Source: Loripinus fragilis
Lineage: Eukaryota; Mollusca; Bivalvia; Lucinida; Lucinidae
Length of the DNA stretch: 64,000 nt
Direction: 5' to 3'
NCBI GenBank assembly: GCA_964019695.1
Contig: OZ026530.1
Span: 40,732,944-40,796,943, forward strand
Under the pieces are notes generated by a model, which did no database searches, was not told where the DNA came from, and saw only the letters and a list, made by a program, of their open reading frames with translations. This document shows positions 1 through 12,890 of this stretch, piece by piece. Both the position numbers and the translations under genes were made by a program. Positions within the stretch are counted from its first letter, which is position 1; each line of letters begins with the position of its first letter.

Positions 1-193
1 ACAACAATGTGGTATTTTGACAAGTGTAGACCCTGACGAGCCTGTGCAGCCCCCTTTTAAGCTTAGAAACTCCAAATGCTGTTCTGCTGGTAGCTAAACA
101 GAATATTCCAGCGACTAGCCGGCAAACGGCTCTGATCAGACTGCACGTATTGTCTGAGCCTTTGCTGATTGTTAAAAATTTCAAGTCGTGGCT
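1..193. mobile_element. MITE family M1, copy 1 (cut by window edge)
   Basis: Non-coding repeat that begins inside its terminal sequence ACAATGTGGTATTTTGACA and contains the block CTCTGATCAGACTGC. Related copies lie at 23431-23621, 25528-25758 and 59873-60092. The two best copies end in inverted forms of CCAACAATGTG, so this is a TIR element of about 220 bp with no coding capacity. Confidence 0.7.
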
Positions 194-516
194 CATATCT
201 AATTCTTCCATTTGCTCGCAATAAAATTGAAATCAATGTAGCACCTTTATATTTTAATTGGCATGAGATGGCTGTTTTTTTTCTCTCATGCATTTAATGT
301 TCCACGTAAATCTTGGTATTAATAGATTTTTCGCTTACTGTAAAGGCGGCAACTTTAATATTCATATCTGGACGTGGTTCGGCTATTTCATCTGCTAAAC
401 AATGGAAAACAGGTTCTATTTATAATTTGGTAAAGAATAAATAAGTTGTTTGGGCCGCGTAAAAGTGCGTGCATTTCATGAAAATCCTAACCGTACACAC
501 ACTGAACTCACATTTA

Positions 517-720
517 TTAACATTTGAAGCGCATAATCACAAAATGCATCTTTTTATGTCGTCCACTAAAATATTCGAAGCCTCAAAGACAAACAGTGTG
601 GACCCAGATCAGACTGCTCCTGTAGGAGCAGTCTGATCTGGGTCGGTAATTTACGCCTGTATGCTTATGTTTTATAGACATTTTCAGATGTAGTTATTTT
701 GCCGGCGTTTAAAGGGCTAA
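517..720. mobile_element. MITE family M2, copy 1
   Basis: Inserted in the left arm of E1. The ends resemble the family termini TTAACCCTTAAGGCGCCAA and TTGGCGCTTTAAGGGTTAA. The related copies are at 43426-43630 and 61330-61576. A near-perfect hairpin at 601-644 forms its centre. Confidence 0.7.
601..644. repeat. Perfect 21-bp-arm hairpin in M2
   Basis: Arms 601-621 and 624-644 are exact reverse complements separated by two bases. They start GACCCAGATCAGACTG and end with its complement. A diverged version is at 61425-61470. Confidence 0.95.
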
Positions 721-1964
721 ATAATGTGTTTTGCATCTACACTGAGGTAATGGCGCAAGATGATACAGTTACTTTTGAATAAAACCACGCCTCATTTTCA
801 GCTTTCACCTATGCCTAATAGTAGGGTGACTTTCAAGGTTCTGTTGAAGGTGGGGTGGTGACGAAAGTATTACATTGAATGTTATATACCAAAATGTTTG
901 TCATACCCTGAAGTTTATGAATCTGCCAGGATACAGTGGCTATTGTTGGTGCGGGCTGAGAAATCCACAATGGTGTCCAAGATGGCCGCCAGAAATAAAT
1001 GCAAGGGGTTGTTGTGTAAGATTTTGTGTACTGATTTGATGTATATTTTTTCATCAAATTAATGATATTCATTTTTGTAGTGTATGTTTGGACTTTTTAA
1101 TGATACATTTAAATATGGTTTCAATGTCAAGGTCAAGGTCAAATTCAAGGTCAAATACGAAACATAGCGAAAAATGGCTAATTTCATTATTATCTTTTGC
1201 TATTGTACCAAAGTTTACTTAAATAGGAAGAAGTGTTATATAATAAAGTAAACTAGAATGTTTATGCTTTAAATAAAATAAATAAAAAATAAACACTGTT
1301 GCACTCCCATGGAGATTTTCAAGATGGCGTCTTTAGACTCTTTATCAAAATAATTGAAAAATAGATCTACCATTTAAAAAATGATCTTTTTCATTTTCAT
1401 TTCAAATGTAGCCATTATAGTATTACTTGCTAAATTATTTTAGCAGCATATTTCTGACACCATGATCTTTAAACAACTAACAAGAAATGATGTTTTTTTA
1501 TTGTTACCTGGAAAATCCAAGATGGCGTCCAAAATAGATAGAAAAGTAGACCCATGTAGAAAAATGAAAATGATCCTGAAAAATCTAAATGTGTGAATGT
1601 AGAAAACAAAAAGAATAAAATAAATTACTGTATTTAATATATTTCAGCATTTAATTACTGCAAATTGATCCTCAAATTCTATTATTTTTGTCAAATATTA
1701 TGTCATACAAGTGTTAGCATTAAAAAGTCTGACATCTTTTGGCACTTAACTAAAGTAGGACGTTTGTCTACATGTACATGAAATCCATGTTTCTATTTTC
1801 CTTTCCATTCTGCTTTCTGTCAAGTTCAACTATGACCATAAAGGCAGGTTTCTGGTATGGCAAATAAATCATCAAGGATAAAATCAGATGGGTTTGTCGT
1901 TTACCTTTTGAGTGCCCTATTTGTTGAGTTTTTGTTATCCTAGCATGTCTCTCTGTAAGACCAG

Positions 1965-3185
1965 TGCTTTCGCAAGGTTGGTCGTGAACCCCTTTAGAAG
2001 AACCATGCTCCTTGTAAACAAAGTTATGACCCCTAAGATCCCATGTGAGGTTGGGCGTAGTCCTGGAGACCTGTGTGCCTTTAGTAAAGCTGGTCTCATC
2101 CCATTTGAGACAATTTCTGTTTAACACGTATGTGATCAGTCGTTTCCTATAATACGGTGTGCTGTATCCCCATTAAGATATTTTGTGACCATTCTCTTTG
2201 GGGTCATGTCATAGTCAACTTTTGAGGTGGATGATGGTCTCCCTGTGAGATGTGTTGTAGTCCACCTGTGAGGCTAGCTGTTCATTTTGTGAGATATGTT
2301 GTGGTCATCCTCTTGGAGCAGATTAAATTTTGTATGGATTGTGCTCGCGCTCCAGCCCACCCCTGTGAGTTGAGTCATGATTTCTAGCAAAGTAAGATAC
2401 TTGGAGAGAAAGGAAAGACCAGGAATCGATAAAATCAAGTACCACACCAGTCCTGACCTAGGACAGCGTATAGGAAATTGACAAAATCACAATGAAACAT
2501 CACATACAGAGAGCCAAGAGATCATCCCTTTCCTAACAGGTGACCACAAGGCTGCAAGAAACAGACATCACAGACGGAAACGACAAAAATATATCCAAAA
2601 TAGAAGCACTGCCTTGGAATGGTCAGGGAATGAAATTACTGGAGGGCTTAAACTAGCTTTAAAGCGACTCGTGCACCCATGTTAGTGAAACATGCTCATC
2701 CGTGATGTTGGTCAATGGAGGTTCCACATGAACCAGGTCTTAGTCGCTTGTGAATCAGGTCATTGTCCCCATGAGACTGGTATAGGGTCGTGGAAATCCT
2801 ATGAGGTTGGCTGTAGACATCCCGTAAGGCCAATAGTGCTCCTAGTTTAGACAGACTGTGCTTCTTCCCTGATGGGTGGGTGGTGTTTCACTAATGAGTG
2901 CTCCCTCCTAGTTTGGTTGATTACGTCCCAATGTAAGTTGTGACCCAAATTTCGTGGGCGGTGGACCTTTGCGAGTAGGGAAGATGCCCCCTATGTAAAG
3001 ATGGTCATGCATTTGTATCTAAGATCATAGACTTAGGATGCTGGTCATCTCCCCAGTAAGGCCAATCATAACTCCATGCGAGGCAGGTTCGTGTCCCCTG
3101 TAAGATGCATAGTGGTTATCCTCTTGAAGTGGGTCATGGGTTTTCATTGTGAGATGAATGTGTGACCAATCATTTGACTGCTATG
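1965..3185. repeat. Degenerate tandem repeat, short units
   Basis: Many imperfect repeats of a G/T-rich phrase like CCTGTGAGATGTGTTGTGGTC, spaced about 35-70 bases. It reads like an old minisatellite, interrupted by a reverse-transcriptase element fragment at 2391-2668. Short open frames here are not supported as genes. Confidence 0.5.
2391..2668 (-). mobile_element. 3' end of reverse-transcriptase element RT-A, relic
   Basis: Shares AGGAATCGAT, ATCAAGTACCACAC, GAGCCAAGAG, CAGGTGACCACAAGGC and GGAGGGCTTAAACTAG with the 3' untranslated end of the element at 62655-64000. Only the non-coding tail is present. It lies in the same orientation as all other copies in the window (element coding strand is minus). 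Confidence 0.75.
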
Positions 3186-5351
3186 TACTTTTGCCATGCA
3201 ATGGATGAACATCCTGAACTGATTATAATGAGCAAATATCTGGATTTATCTAGGTCATAGAACTGAGTCATTGATGACAGTGTTTGCACTAGCAGTCAAA
3301 ATCAGAAAGTCATGCAGCTTCTAAGGTTCATCATCTGGAAGTCAAGCTAAATCATAAATTTGGTTTCCTTCGAAATTGAAGTCACTGACTTTCTAGCATC
3401 CAGTTTTGGAAGTCACAGACGAATTTTTGGGAGTCTCTGACCCAAACTTCCACTAATGCAAGCACTGAGATGGTCAAATTTAGTTGAAATATACCAAAGG
3501 GTAATACAATACGAAGCACAGAAACGATCTCTAGCCTTGGACATATCCATCTTTGACGATTTCTACTATAAGGAAATAGATATACACAGCAGTCGCAGGC
3601 TGTTTTGCACTAACATGTTAGTACCACCTGTCTGTCTCAAATTTCGTCACAAAATCAAAAGGATCATCACATTATCGTAACATATACAATAATACCAATT
3701 TCATATTCAAGGTAACTTAATAAGTCAAAAGCACACATTAGGTTATAAAACAATGAACACCTCCTTTGGTATCTTGAATTTGACCTTGTGTAATACACCA
3801 TATCTTCTTAAAGCATGTTAATGAATTTTCCTGATGACTAAATATCAACTTTATGGACATATCATTATCATCCATCAATTAAGTGGCCTACAGAGGACTA
3901 CAGACAGATTAATTGACTATGTTCTGTCTTGCAGGATGTGATTCCTGTTGTACTATATGCATGTTGGGTAAATGTTATGCATTAAAATGCTGACGATATC
4001 AAGATAGTTGCAAAATTGAAAAAAGGCGAAAGCTTGCCTTTTGTAGTAATGCAAGTTTGTGTCAAACGCGCATGTTTGTTATATGATTGTTGTTCTCTGA
4101 ACAACTTGTGAACTGAGAAGGTACTGAAACACAAAACATGGAAACCTAAGAAACTTCTACCTACAGATTACAGCTTATTGTAGCAAAAGTTTCGGTGCAC
4201 TTACCAGTTGCTGTTTTTATGCAATGTAGTTAGTATAGTAGACCCATTTGAGCATGTGTATGTCTTTGACAGTGAGTCTGATCTGCTGGTTCCACGGCTC
4301 ACGACCCAAATAGTTATGCGGCCTGAGTTTCACAATGACCTCGTTTACGACTGCACATATTTATGTGAAATCTGTATATATTTGGTGAATGCATAGATGT
4401 GCACACACGCTTCTGCAATTATCTTGATGTGGAAGAGAGAGCTGGTTGTTTTTCTTAGTTTGTCTTACTAGTGTCTCAGGATTGTTGTGTGGCTCTTCCT
4501 CCCAGTGCATGGGTTTGTCTGCAGTTTGTGATAGTGGTATTTCCTGGTCATACTCACTTACTATTTCTGAATGCATTGGGTAGCAGTGGCGGGGGATAAT
4601 GATATATGCATCAATATATTCACTACAACAGCACATGTACCCGTTGATATTCAGTTATCAGCAATATTTAGTCATCATTGATTAAAGAGTAAATGACAAC
4701 TCATAATTCATATATGACTAATTGCATGTACCAAAACATCATAAAATGCATACCATGCTCATTCAAGACTTAAAGTCGCAGCGTTTTACAGTTACAGGTC
4801 AAGTTCAATAGAACAATGGAGTTGGTCATTGTTTATAGCATTATAGTGTGATTGGCCTGGCTTACTTGCCTTGATAATGACCTTATGTTAAGATTATGTG
4901 ATGAACTATTTAATTTTGTAATAAAGTTTGAGACAGACACTTGATATCTACTTGATTTAAGGGCGGCGTTTGGGCAAATCAGGCTTGAACTGATTTCATT
5001 TTATTTTCCTAAGATAATTATTTGCGTAATATTATAAATGATGTGTCTATGGCTAAAGGTTGTTGTTCTTCTTCATGCTTGATGACCCTTTGCCATTCGG
5101 CTCGCTGGTTTTGTCACACTTATGACAGAATTCTGACATTAACCTAAGAATTTGAATTTGAGGCTTAATTTTCAGAATTTAAATGCTTTACTTTATTTAA
5201 TACAATTATTTTGTACTTTTGGTTTCCTACTGTCACATATTCAGATTTTACAGCTTCATTTACAACTTTCTACCTAGGTCTACATTTTCATAAATTTTCG
5301 ACGCCATTTTGAGTTAACTAGGTAACAATATATACTACAAATTGATAGTTT
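3186..5351. other. No gene recognised
   Basis: AT-rich interior of E1. Short open frames at 3456-3680, 4208-4396 and 4361-4636 have no recognisable motifs, splice signals or repeat support. I see no RNA gene or repeat here that I can name. Confidence 0.4.
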
Positions 5352-5970
5352 TACACAATTACACACTGCAGTCGAACCCATGGCATGGTGAGGAAAATCA
5401 CAGAACACTAACAGTAACAAGACATCAGCACGACAATTGAAGTTAAGCAACTAGCTGTCTTTTCCTAATCAAGATGATTGAAGAACTAGAAAGGACACTA
5501 AGTCGTGCATAACAAAGCAAAAACTAAACACAGAATCCACACAAACATTGGGAGCCAAACAAGTAATAAACAACAGAACAAACACCTTAAAACGGACAGC
5601 AATCTAAGACAACGAGAGGCTAAAATGCATTTAACTGGCGTCAACTCTTCGCCCTTTTATTCTGTTATTAATAAAACACAACATTTGTTAGCTTCCTAAC
5701 TTACGCAATGCTGCATTATCACAGAGAAACAATCTAATCAAATTAACACACAATGACAGAATAAAGAAACTGGCTCACCACTCACAGATAGTCAGCACTA
5801 AAGAAAATCTGAGCCAAGATGGTCCCAGCCAAAGACAACCATCAGGCATGAAAACTATGTCACTGTCTCTGAAGCCTGACCAACCATCATGCAGTTAAAA
5901 AAGAATTCATAACTATCAACTGTGATTGAATTTTACAAGCAGGTACGCAGACTGTCGCATGATATCCACC
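5352..5970 (-). mobile_element. Reverse-transcriptase element, subfamily RT-B, old copy
   Basis: The left part matches the solo pieces at 46939-47087, 57180-57320 and 59386-59542 (CATGGCA, AAGCAACTAGCTGTC, ATCAAGATGATTG). The right part, from about 5840, resembles the 3' coding end of RT-A, with similar words such as GAAGCCTGACCAACCATCATG and CAACTGTGATTGAATTTTA. It therefore links the solo pieces to a relative of RT-A with a different 3' tail. Confidence 0.6.
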
Positions 5971-7728
5971 ACCACTTACTTATAACAATTGATTGTCTTT
6001 TTAAATGGGTCACCCAGCAATTATTTTGAATTTATAACTAAATCACCATAAAGAACCAGCTCCAATATGCCCTGTTGCAGAAATGTTGCTATAAAAATAT
6101 GCTGACATATAATTCAGCAAGTAAATATTTAATGACCATATTTAAAAAAAAAATTGTTGACAAATAGTATTTTCTTATTATTTTGGCAAACGCATGGTCT
6201 CTAGACGCCCTCTTAAAATCTCACTTATAAATATATTAACGTTTGATTTTCATTTAAAATCACCAAAGCCAACATTTTGTAGCTGAGCTTGTTAAAGAAC
6301 TATTTTACTATTTTAGTTAACTGGTAAAATAACAAAAGACAGCTGTGCAATTAGCCCTTTTCACCAAATATTTCCTATTTGATCTTGACCTTGAAATTGA
6401 AACAATATTAAAATATAATATGAATCCATTTTGGACGCCATCTTGGATTTTCTAGGTAACAACATAAAATACCACCATTTTTTATAGTTTAATACATTCT
6501 ATGGTATTAGAAATATGCTGATATATAATTCAGCATGCAATGTTATAATGACCACATTTTTAATGAGAAAAAAAACACAGTCAATTTGTTAAAAAAAGTA
6601 TTTTTCAATTATTGTGATAAGAAGTCTAAAGAAGCCATGTTGAAAATATCCATGGAAATGCATAAGAGTTTATTTTTCATTTAAAATGATCAGATTGTAT
6701 ACATGTAGTTTACTTTGCTATATAACACTTCTTCCCATTTAAGTGAACTTTGTTATAAACCAAAAAGAAATGTTCAATTAGCATTGTTCACTATTTTTTG
6801 TATTTGACCTTGAATTTGATATTTACCTTGAAATTGTAATATCGCGAAAAAGTTCAAACATACACTACAAAAAATCATTAATTCGATGAATCAAGATAAG
6901 TAATAATATAATGGCTATATTTAAAATGAAAATGGAAAAAAAATACTTAAAAACATTATAGAGCTGTTTTTCTATTATTTTGACAAGGTGTCTCAAGACG
7001 CCATCTTGAATATCTCCATAGAAATGCAACAACATTTAATTTTCATTTAATTTATTTAAAGCCTATACATTCTAGTTTACTTTGCTTTAAAAAAAATCTT
7101 CCCATTTAAGTAAACTTTGATACAATAGCAAAAGATAGCTATGCAATTAGCACTTTTTTCACTATTTTTCGTGTTTGACCTTGAATTTGACCTTGACCTT
7201 GAAATTGAAACCATATTTAAATGTATCATTAAAAAGTCCAAACATTCACTACAAAAATAAATATCATAAATTTGATGAATAAAGAAACACGAAATCAGTA
7301 TAACGATTCATATACCACAACCTCTTGTATTTATTTCTGGCCGCCATCTTGGACGCCATCTTGGATTTCTCAGCTCGCACCAACAATGGCCACTGTATCC
7401 TGGCAGATTCATTAACTTCAGGGAAGGACAAACAATTTGGTATATAACATTCAATGTAGTACTTTGGGCACCACCTACTCTATGAAATAGGCCACTTTTT
7501 TGGCCATACTCACTCCACTATAAGGTTGACCAGTCCTATTTACGCATTCATGAGGTGCCGCCTTTACAGTAACCGAAAAGTCATATTATACTGATGATGG
7601 CTGCTGAGAAAAGCAAGAAAAAAATCAACGAAAAGCAAGTTATATATACGTTGGCTGTCCCTGTAATGTATTACTTCTCATTAAAATAAGTAGGTCCTCT
7701 AAACGCTTATAATATATCCGCTAGTAAA

Positions 7729-7996
7729 AGTAAGAAAGGGGGCCAAGATTAGGAACAGATACAATCAAGTACCACACATGACCCAGGATACTACATCAGA
7801 AAGTAACAGAAACGCAATTTAACATCCCAAGCGATAGTCAAGAGGTCCGCCCGTTCCCAGCATGTGACCACACGGCACTAATGAACAGACGAGAAAGCAT
7901 TAAAAACAAAAGACAGAAATAACGCAAATGATCCACAAAAGAAGTACTGCCTTGGAACGGTCAGTAAGATAGTTTACTAGAGGGCTTAAATCAGAT
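7729..7996 (-). mobile_element. RT-A 3' end, relic
   Basis: Contains ATACAATCAAGTACCACAC, TGACCCAGGATAC, GAAGTACTGCCTTGGAACGG and GAGGGCTTAAATCAG, all shared with the tail of the element at 62655. The coding part is absent. Confidence 0.8.
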
Positions 7997-8002
7997 AAAC
8001 GA

Positions 8003-9029
8003 CCAGATAAAGATTTTGCTTCTAGAAGAAGTTTTGGAAAAATGAAAAAATACTCTTAATAAGACAACACAGCCTATCTATCTTTGAAAGTCTAATAGTT
8101 TAATGCTGTGAAAAAAAATTAATAAGGTTTAATTTTCAATATCGCAAATGGAAAAGGAAAACCAAATTGCATATTATGTTTCTATGGCAACGAAAAGGGG
8201 CTATCTCTATCATATTTTTATAGCTTAAATTGACAAGCTTTTATCCAGATTATCTTTTTTCTGCGAAGGTGGAATTGAAGGTGTCAGCATAAGGAATAGA
8301 CATTAGTAATTCATGTCTTATATGAAAAAAAGTTAAAAAAAAGGTCAAGATGTTTATGTATCTGGTATCCATGGCAACCAAAGTAGCAACACAATAGCAA
8401 ACTTGGGAAAAGCCTTAATTTATGGAACAAAATGGACAACAAACACAAATATACCCACATTAGTTGAAGTAGCAAAAAAGCATCGATAAACACTTGAAAA
8501 GTTGCATACACGTTACTTAAGTTTTGCGTCTCATTTTCGTTTCCATGTGCAACATTAATGTTGCTACTGGCCTGAAATTGAACTTTTTGTTCATTTTTAA
8601 ATGATAGTTGTTGAGACAAGAAATGGCAAAATGGATGATTTTTAAGAATATCCACTAATGCAATGTGACATTAATGAAAAAAAATAAAAATGCTCAAAAT
8701 ATTTCATTTTCCACGTAACCATGGTAACCAAAGTAGGTGGTGTAGCCAAGAATGGAAAAAACTTTTTATATGCATTTTTGAACAACTGCGGCCATTTCCC
8801 TGGCCTACATAGAGACATATACAGTTAATGATAAGTTCAAAATGGTATTCAGCTCTCATAAAACGCAAAATCATGCATTTGATTGTACCACCTTCTGGCC
8901 ATAACCATGGGAGCAATCAGAGTACTGTCGCAAACTGGAGATCTTAAAGTGGTTAAAAAATTCCAGACAGAAATAATAAAAGTAACAATATGTTTAAAAG
9001 ATATTTTTGTGAAGACATACCAACATTAT
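8003..9029. other. No gene recognised; X-box-like palindromes
   Basis: AT-rich sequence without credible genes. CCATGGCAAC at 8369 and CCATGGTAAC at 8719 are each followed by CAAAGTAG, suggesting an old local duplication. They resemble RFX-type X-boxes, but this may be only a repeat motif. Confidence 0.35.
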
Positions 9030-10155
9030 CAATATGATTTAAGCAAAATTAATAAGTTTCGTTTTAATTAGTAGCATTTATAGACGTTAAAAGTGGGTTG
9101 GGTAACCTGATTTATAACAAAAATAGTTTTAGTGATTTTTTTATATGTATTGCACATACTGGTGGGGATGATTACAAATATTTGCTTACTGCCAATAGTT
9201 AAAAGGAGCCTTCAGGTTTTGTAAACTTTAAAACATGTGCGAGGTTTACCTCCGTCTTGTCGTTATCATGGACACAAGCACACACCCATTGTAAAATGGA
9301 TATTAAAAGAAAACCCAGCTCAAGAAGTAAATGTGTCTGAAAAGACAGGCATTTGCACACAAACAATTTTAGAGCAAACTTGATCCAAATTCGCTGAAAA
9401 TTAAGAAAGCATTTCATACATGAAGTTTTCATAACACCCTGTCACATTCACCAGTTTGAATATATTATGAGATGCTAATGAGATGCATGAAAAGTTATTA
9501 AGATGCATAAAATCTTTATTCTAGTATGAAATCACACAATTTCTTTTATAAACGATCCTTTATTGTTATATTAGACATAATCATAAAAATAAAGTGAACC
9601 TCATTTTTCAAATCTTATTTTGTATAATTAGGAGGATATGACGTCATAAACACACAAATATGGCGGCTTCCGTAAAAGAAATAATGGAAACTTCAAATGC
9701 ATATAACTTCTTTTTTTCTCGATAGATTTTGATAAAATTTGCAGCAAACTGCTTTGATAGACACATCCCTTCTTTTAAAGCTCATTAATTATATGGTGAG
9801 TGTGTATTTTTAAATAAATTGCGCCTTTAAGTAGTAAAAATTTTACAGATGTTTATAATGCAAGTTTTAATGTGCATAAAAGATAGTTGAGTTGAAACGT
9901 ATTTAAATTATCAATATTATTTAAGCAAAATTAATATGTTAAGTTTTATTTGGTAACAATTATAGACGTTAAAAGTTGGTGGGGTAACTAGATATATGAC
10001 AAACAAAAGTTTTAGTCATTTAAGCTAGTATTTCCAATAGTGGTGGCGATGATGACATATTTTCATACTCCCAATACTTGATAGGGATTTCCTGTTTCAT
10101 AACTGTAAAACATGCATGGGGTTTTACCTCCTTCTGGTCGACACTATGGAAACAT
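9030..10155. repeat. Diverged direct duplication, ~880-bp period
   Basis: About 9030-9275 matches 9910-10155 in the same orientation. Shared landmarks are ATTTAAGCAAAATTAAT, TATAGACGTTAAAAGT, GGGGTAAC, TGGTGG-GATGAT and TTTTACCTCC. The stretch between contains TATGACGTCATAA near 9640 and no recognisable gene. Confidence 0.6.
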
Positions 10156-10949
10156 TCAAATTTGGTATGCTGATGGCATGTGGGAAAATCATATTGTGTT
10201 TATTTATTGTTTTAATCTACTTCCTTCTACTTATAATGATTAAGCATATAAAGATCAGAATCAAAATTGGTGTGTTATTGGATATGTGAAAGTGAATTTT
10301 TTTTCACAGATTTTTGCACCCTTAAAATTTAAGCAAAATTGTGTTTGTTAATCTAAAATGTATATGAATTTCTGACTGCTTCTTTGCTTAAGGGAAAAAT
10401 TTACTTTAAGAAACAACAACAACAAACAAAAACACAACAAACAACCCAGCACATTTGTTGAAAAAGTCACTGGTAACTCGTTTTGAAGCATTGTTAAGCT
10501 GATTTAAAAGTACTTGTCAAATACTTAATGGTCATTTAAAACGTTAATGAATTCAGGAAATACTCCTTACTGAAAAGAGATATTTTGCATTTGTTTATGT
10601 ATTTTTCTTTGGGGTGGTGGGGTGGTATAGTATAACACAGTATGAATTTGTATAACAGATGTGTATTAACTAAAATATGTTGACAATTATTCATATTCTG
10701 TCGTGCTGGAAGGTGATAATTTGCTTTCGCTATGCCATTTCCCTTGAATATGCCCTATTTATGAATGTTGGTATGACGTGTTGGTTGACATGGAAAAACA
10801 AATTTGGATAATTATTTATAAATTTTGATTTTGGTGTTGATAATCTGGTACTGGTTAATAAACGTGTATAAATAATCAATTTGATCATTTGTTAAAGGGG
10901 GATAATGCCTTTAATTTGCTTTTTTGAAAAATCACTAACTATCTGATGG

Positions 10950-11147
10950 TGGGAGCGCAGTGGCTCAGTGGTAGAGTGCTTGACTCGAGACCGAAGGGCC
11001 GCGGGTTCGAGCCTCACCGGCGTCACTGCGTTGTGTCCTTGAGCAAGAACATTAATCCTAGCTTAGTACTGGTTCAACCCAGGAAGACCCGTCCCTTTAT
11101 AACTGAAAGATTGTTGTTGGGACATAAAGAAACAAATCAAACAAACA
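10950..11147 (+). mobile_element. tRNA-derived SINE, full length, with target-site duplication
   Basis: The head has pol III promoter-like boxes: TGGCTCAGTGGTAGAGTGC (A box) and GGGTTCGAGCC (B box). The body runs through TTAGTACTGGTTCAACCCAG to the tail AATCAAACAAACAAAC. It is bounded by the 13-bp direct repeat AACTATCTGATGG at 10937-10949 and 11148-11160. The matching block at 13170-13200 has the uninterrupted target. Other copies are at 22508, 25310, 40152 (fragment) and 60347 (5'-truncated). Confidence 0.93.
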
Positions 11148-11996
11148 AACTATCTGATGGTTTGGTTGCCATGGTAATTTATATTCAATTAATTGCATTA
11201 CTTTCATTTGTTTGTTAAATAGATGTGGTCTTCCCAAAATGTGTATACATTAGCCATATTTCTGTTTGCAGAAGCAATAAGATTTGCTTTGGAATTGCAG
11301 TTTTTTTTAAAAAAATCTCTGACGATCAAATAGTTCCCGTGCAATGTTAACTAATTTTATAAACAAATTGAGTTTTTTATTCGTGAAACTTGTAAAATAG
11401 ACACAGCTATTTAGGCACTATTATATCATTCATATACACCTTTTCTGTAAGGAGATATTTAGATTTGAAAATATTAAATTTTAAGTGTTCTGAAAATTGG
11501 TTTCCATGGTGACACGTTTGCTGCTAGGCAAACAAATACAAATGGCAAGTTCATTTTTCAATAAAAATTCTGAATACAAATAATGAGTTACTCTAAACAG
11601 AGCAAGTAGTAAATATAATACAAAAACTCATAACACAAAAGCCAGTCTGAAAAGTGTCAATTTCACATTTTCCTCTGGCAAATCTCATTTTTGGAATATT
11701 TCTTTGCTTTTGTTTAACAGATGTGGACTTGCCAGAATGTGCATACATTTTTCATCATTCATATACATCTTTGCTGTAAAGAAATATCTAGATTTGAAAA
11801 CGGTCAAGTTTAGTGTTCTGAAAGTTGTTGTCCATGGTGACATGTTTGATGCTAGGCAGCACAATCCAGATGGCATATTTCATTTTCACTAAAATTTTGA
11901 ATACAACTAATATGTTTCTCTAAATGTAATCATTAGACAACTCTTTTCACAAAAGCCTGTCTGAAAAGTTTCAATTTCACATTTTCCCATGGGAAA

Positions 11997-12890
11997 GTTA
12001 AGTAAGGGTGCAAAGATCAGGAATCGATACAATCAAGTACCACACCTGACCCAGGATACCAATGGGAAAGTGACAAACTCACAGGTAAACACCACAAACG
12101 AGAGCCAAGAGGTCAGCCCTTTCCCAGCAGGTGACCACAAAGCACGTATAAACAGATGCGCACAAAGACATAGCGAACACAAGACAGAACAAAAGACATA
12201 AAAGATCCACAAAAGAAGTACCGCCTTGGAACGGTCAGTAAAATATTTTACTGGAGGGCTTAAACTGGTTTAACGGCGCCAACCTAACCCTTAATTCAGA
12301 TGTAGATCATGACACATATGTATTTGGTTTGCATGAAAGAACCCTAACTTATCAATGCATCATCTCCCAAAACATATAAATCAAGATATAACAAGGAGAT
12401 AAAGCAAAGATAAGGACTCAAAAGTAAATAAAACTGAATACCGGAGCAAAAGAAATCCAACAGGTAAACCCCTGTTGGCCCAACAGACAGCCAAAGCATC
12501 AGGCCCCTACCATCTCATCAATAGATAAGTCTTTAAGTCGGAACCATCATAGAGTCTGAAGTCTGACCAACTGGCGTGCAATTAAAGAGGAAAGCAAAGT
12601 TGCCAACCGTGATTGGGTTGACCACCAAGTATGCCGTCTGTTGCAATTCATTAATATTATAGCAAATCTTTTTATAATTGGAAATTATTTTAATGAACTA
12701 CGCTGAAAAAATATTAGAGCCAACAATCTTCTTTAATTTATACACCAAGTAACCATAGAAATCAGGTTCCGAAAGTCCTTGACACAACAGAGATTTAAGT
12801 CCAACTTGGAATTTAGAAATCAAATCATAGTTTCGTAAATAAAGTTTTGAAAATGCTTTGCGAAGTTTATGATATCGATAGCCTTGTTAA
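11997..12890 (-). mobile_element. RT-A copy, 5'-truncated
   Basis: Tail sequence from AGTAAGGGTGCAAAGATCAG is followed by the decayed C-terminal coding end of the reverse transcriptase on the minus strand (12500-12890), closely parallel to 62655-63550. It stops at GATAGCCTTGTTAAAATCTC. The uninterrupted target CAAATCTCATTTTTGG is visible in duplicated block A at 11680-11696, so the right border is well fixed. Confidence 0.85.

Larger units (their letters stand above)
325..7581. mobile_element. Very large foldback element E1 with long inverted arms
   Basis: The left end (TTACTGTAAAGGCGGCA near 335) is the reverse complement of the right end (TGCCGCCTTTACAGTAA near 7555). The match resumes inward: 860-1160 pairs with 7170-7460, including CTGAAGTTTATGAATCTGCC against its complement and repeated AAGGTCAAGGTCAA tracts. 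Further pairing joins about 1490-1530 to 6420-6470. Each arm contains several internal sub-repeats around a CAAGATGGCGTCC motif. No protein-coding capacity was recognised. The interior holds a degenerate tandem repeat and two reverse-transcriptase element relics. Class unknown; a non-autonomous foldback transposon is the best guess. Confidence 0.65.

Noticed and set aside
1768..2127. 119-codon minus-strand frame
   Set aside because: Lies in a degenerate tandem repeat and shows no domain or splice support.
8311..8655. 114-codon minus-strand frame rich in Phe/Leu
   Set aside because: Hydrophobic composition follows from AT-rich DNA; no motif, no start context and no homologous copy.
10950..11040. 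Candidate tRNA gene from A and B boxes
   Set aside because: Several copies with tails and target duplications show it is a SINE.
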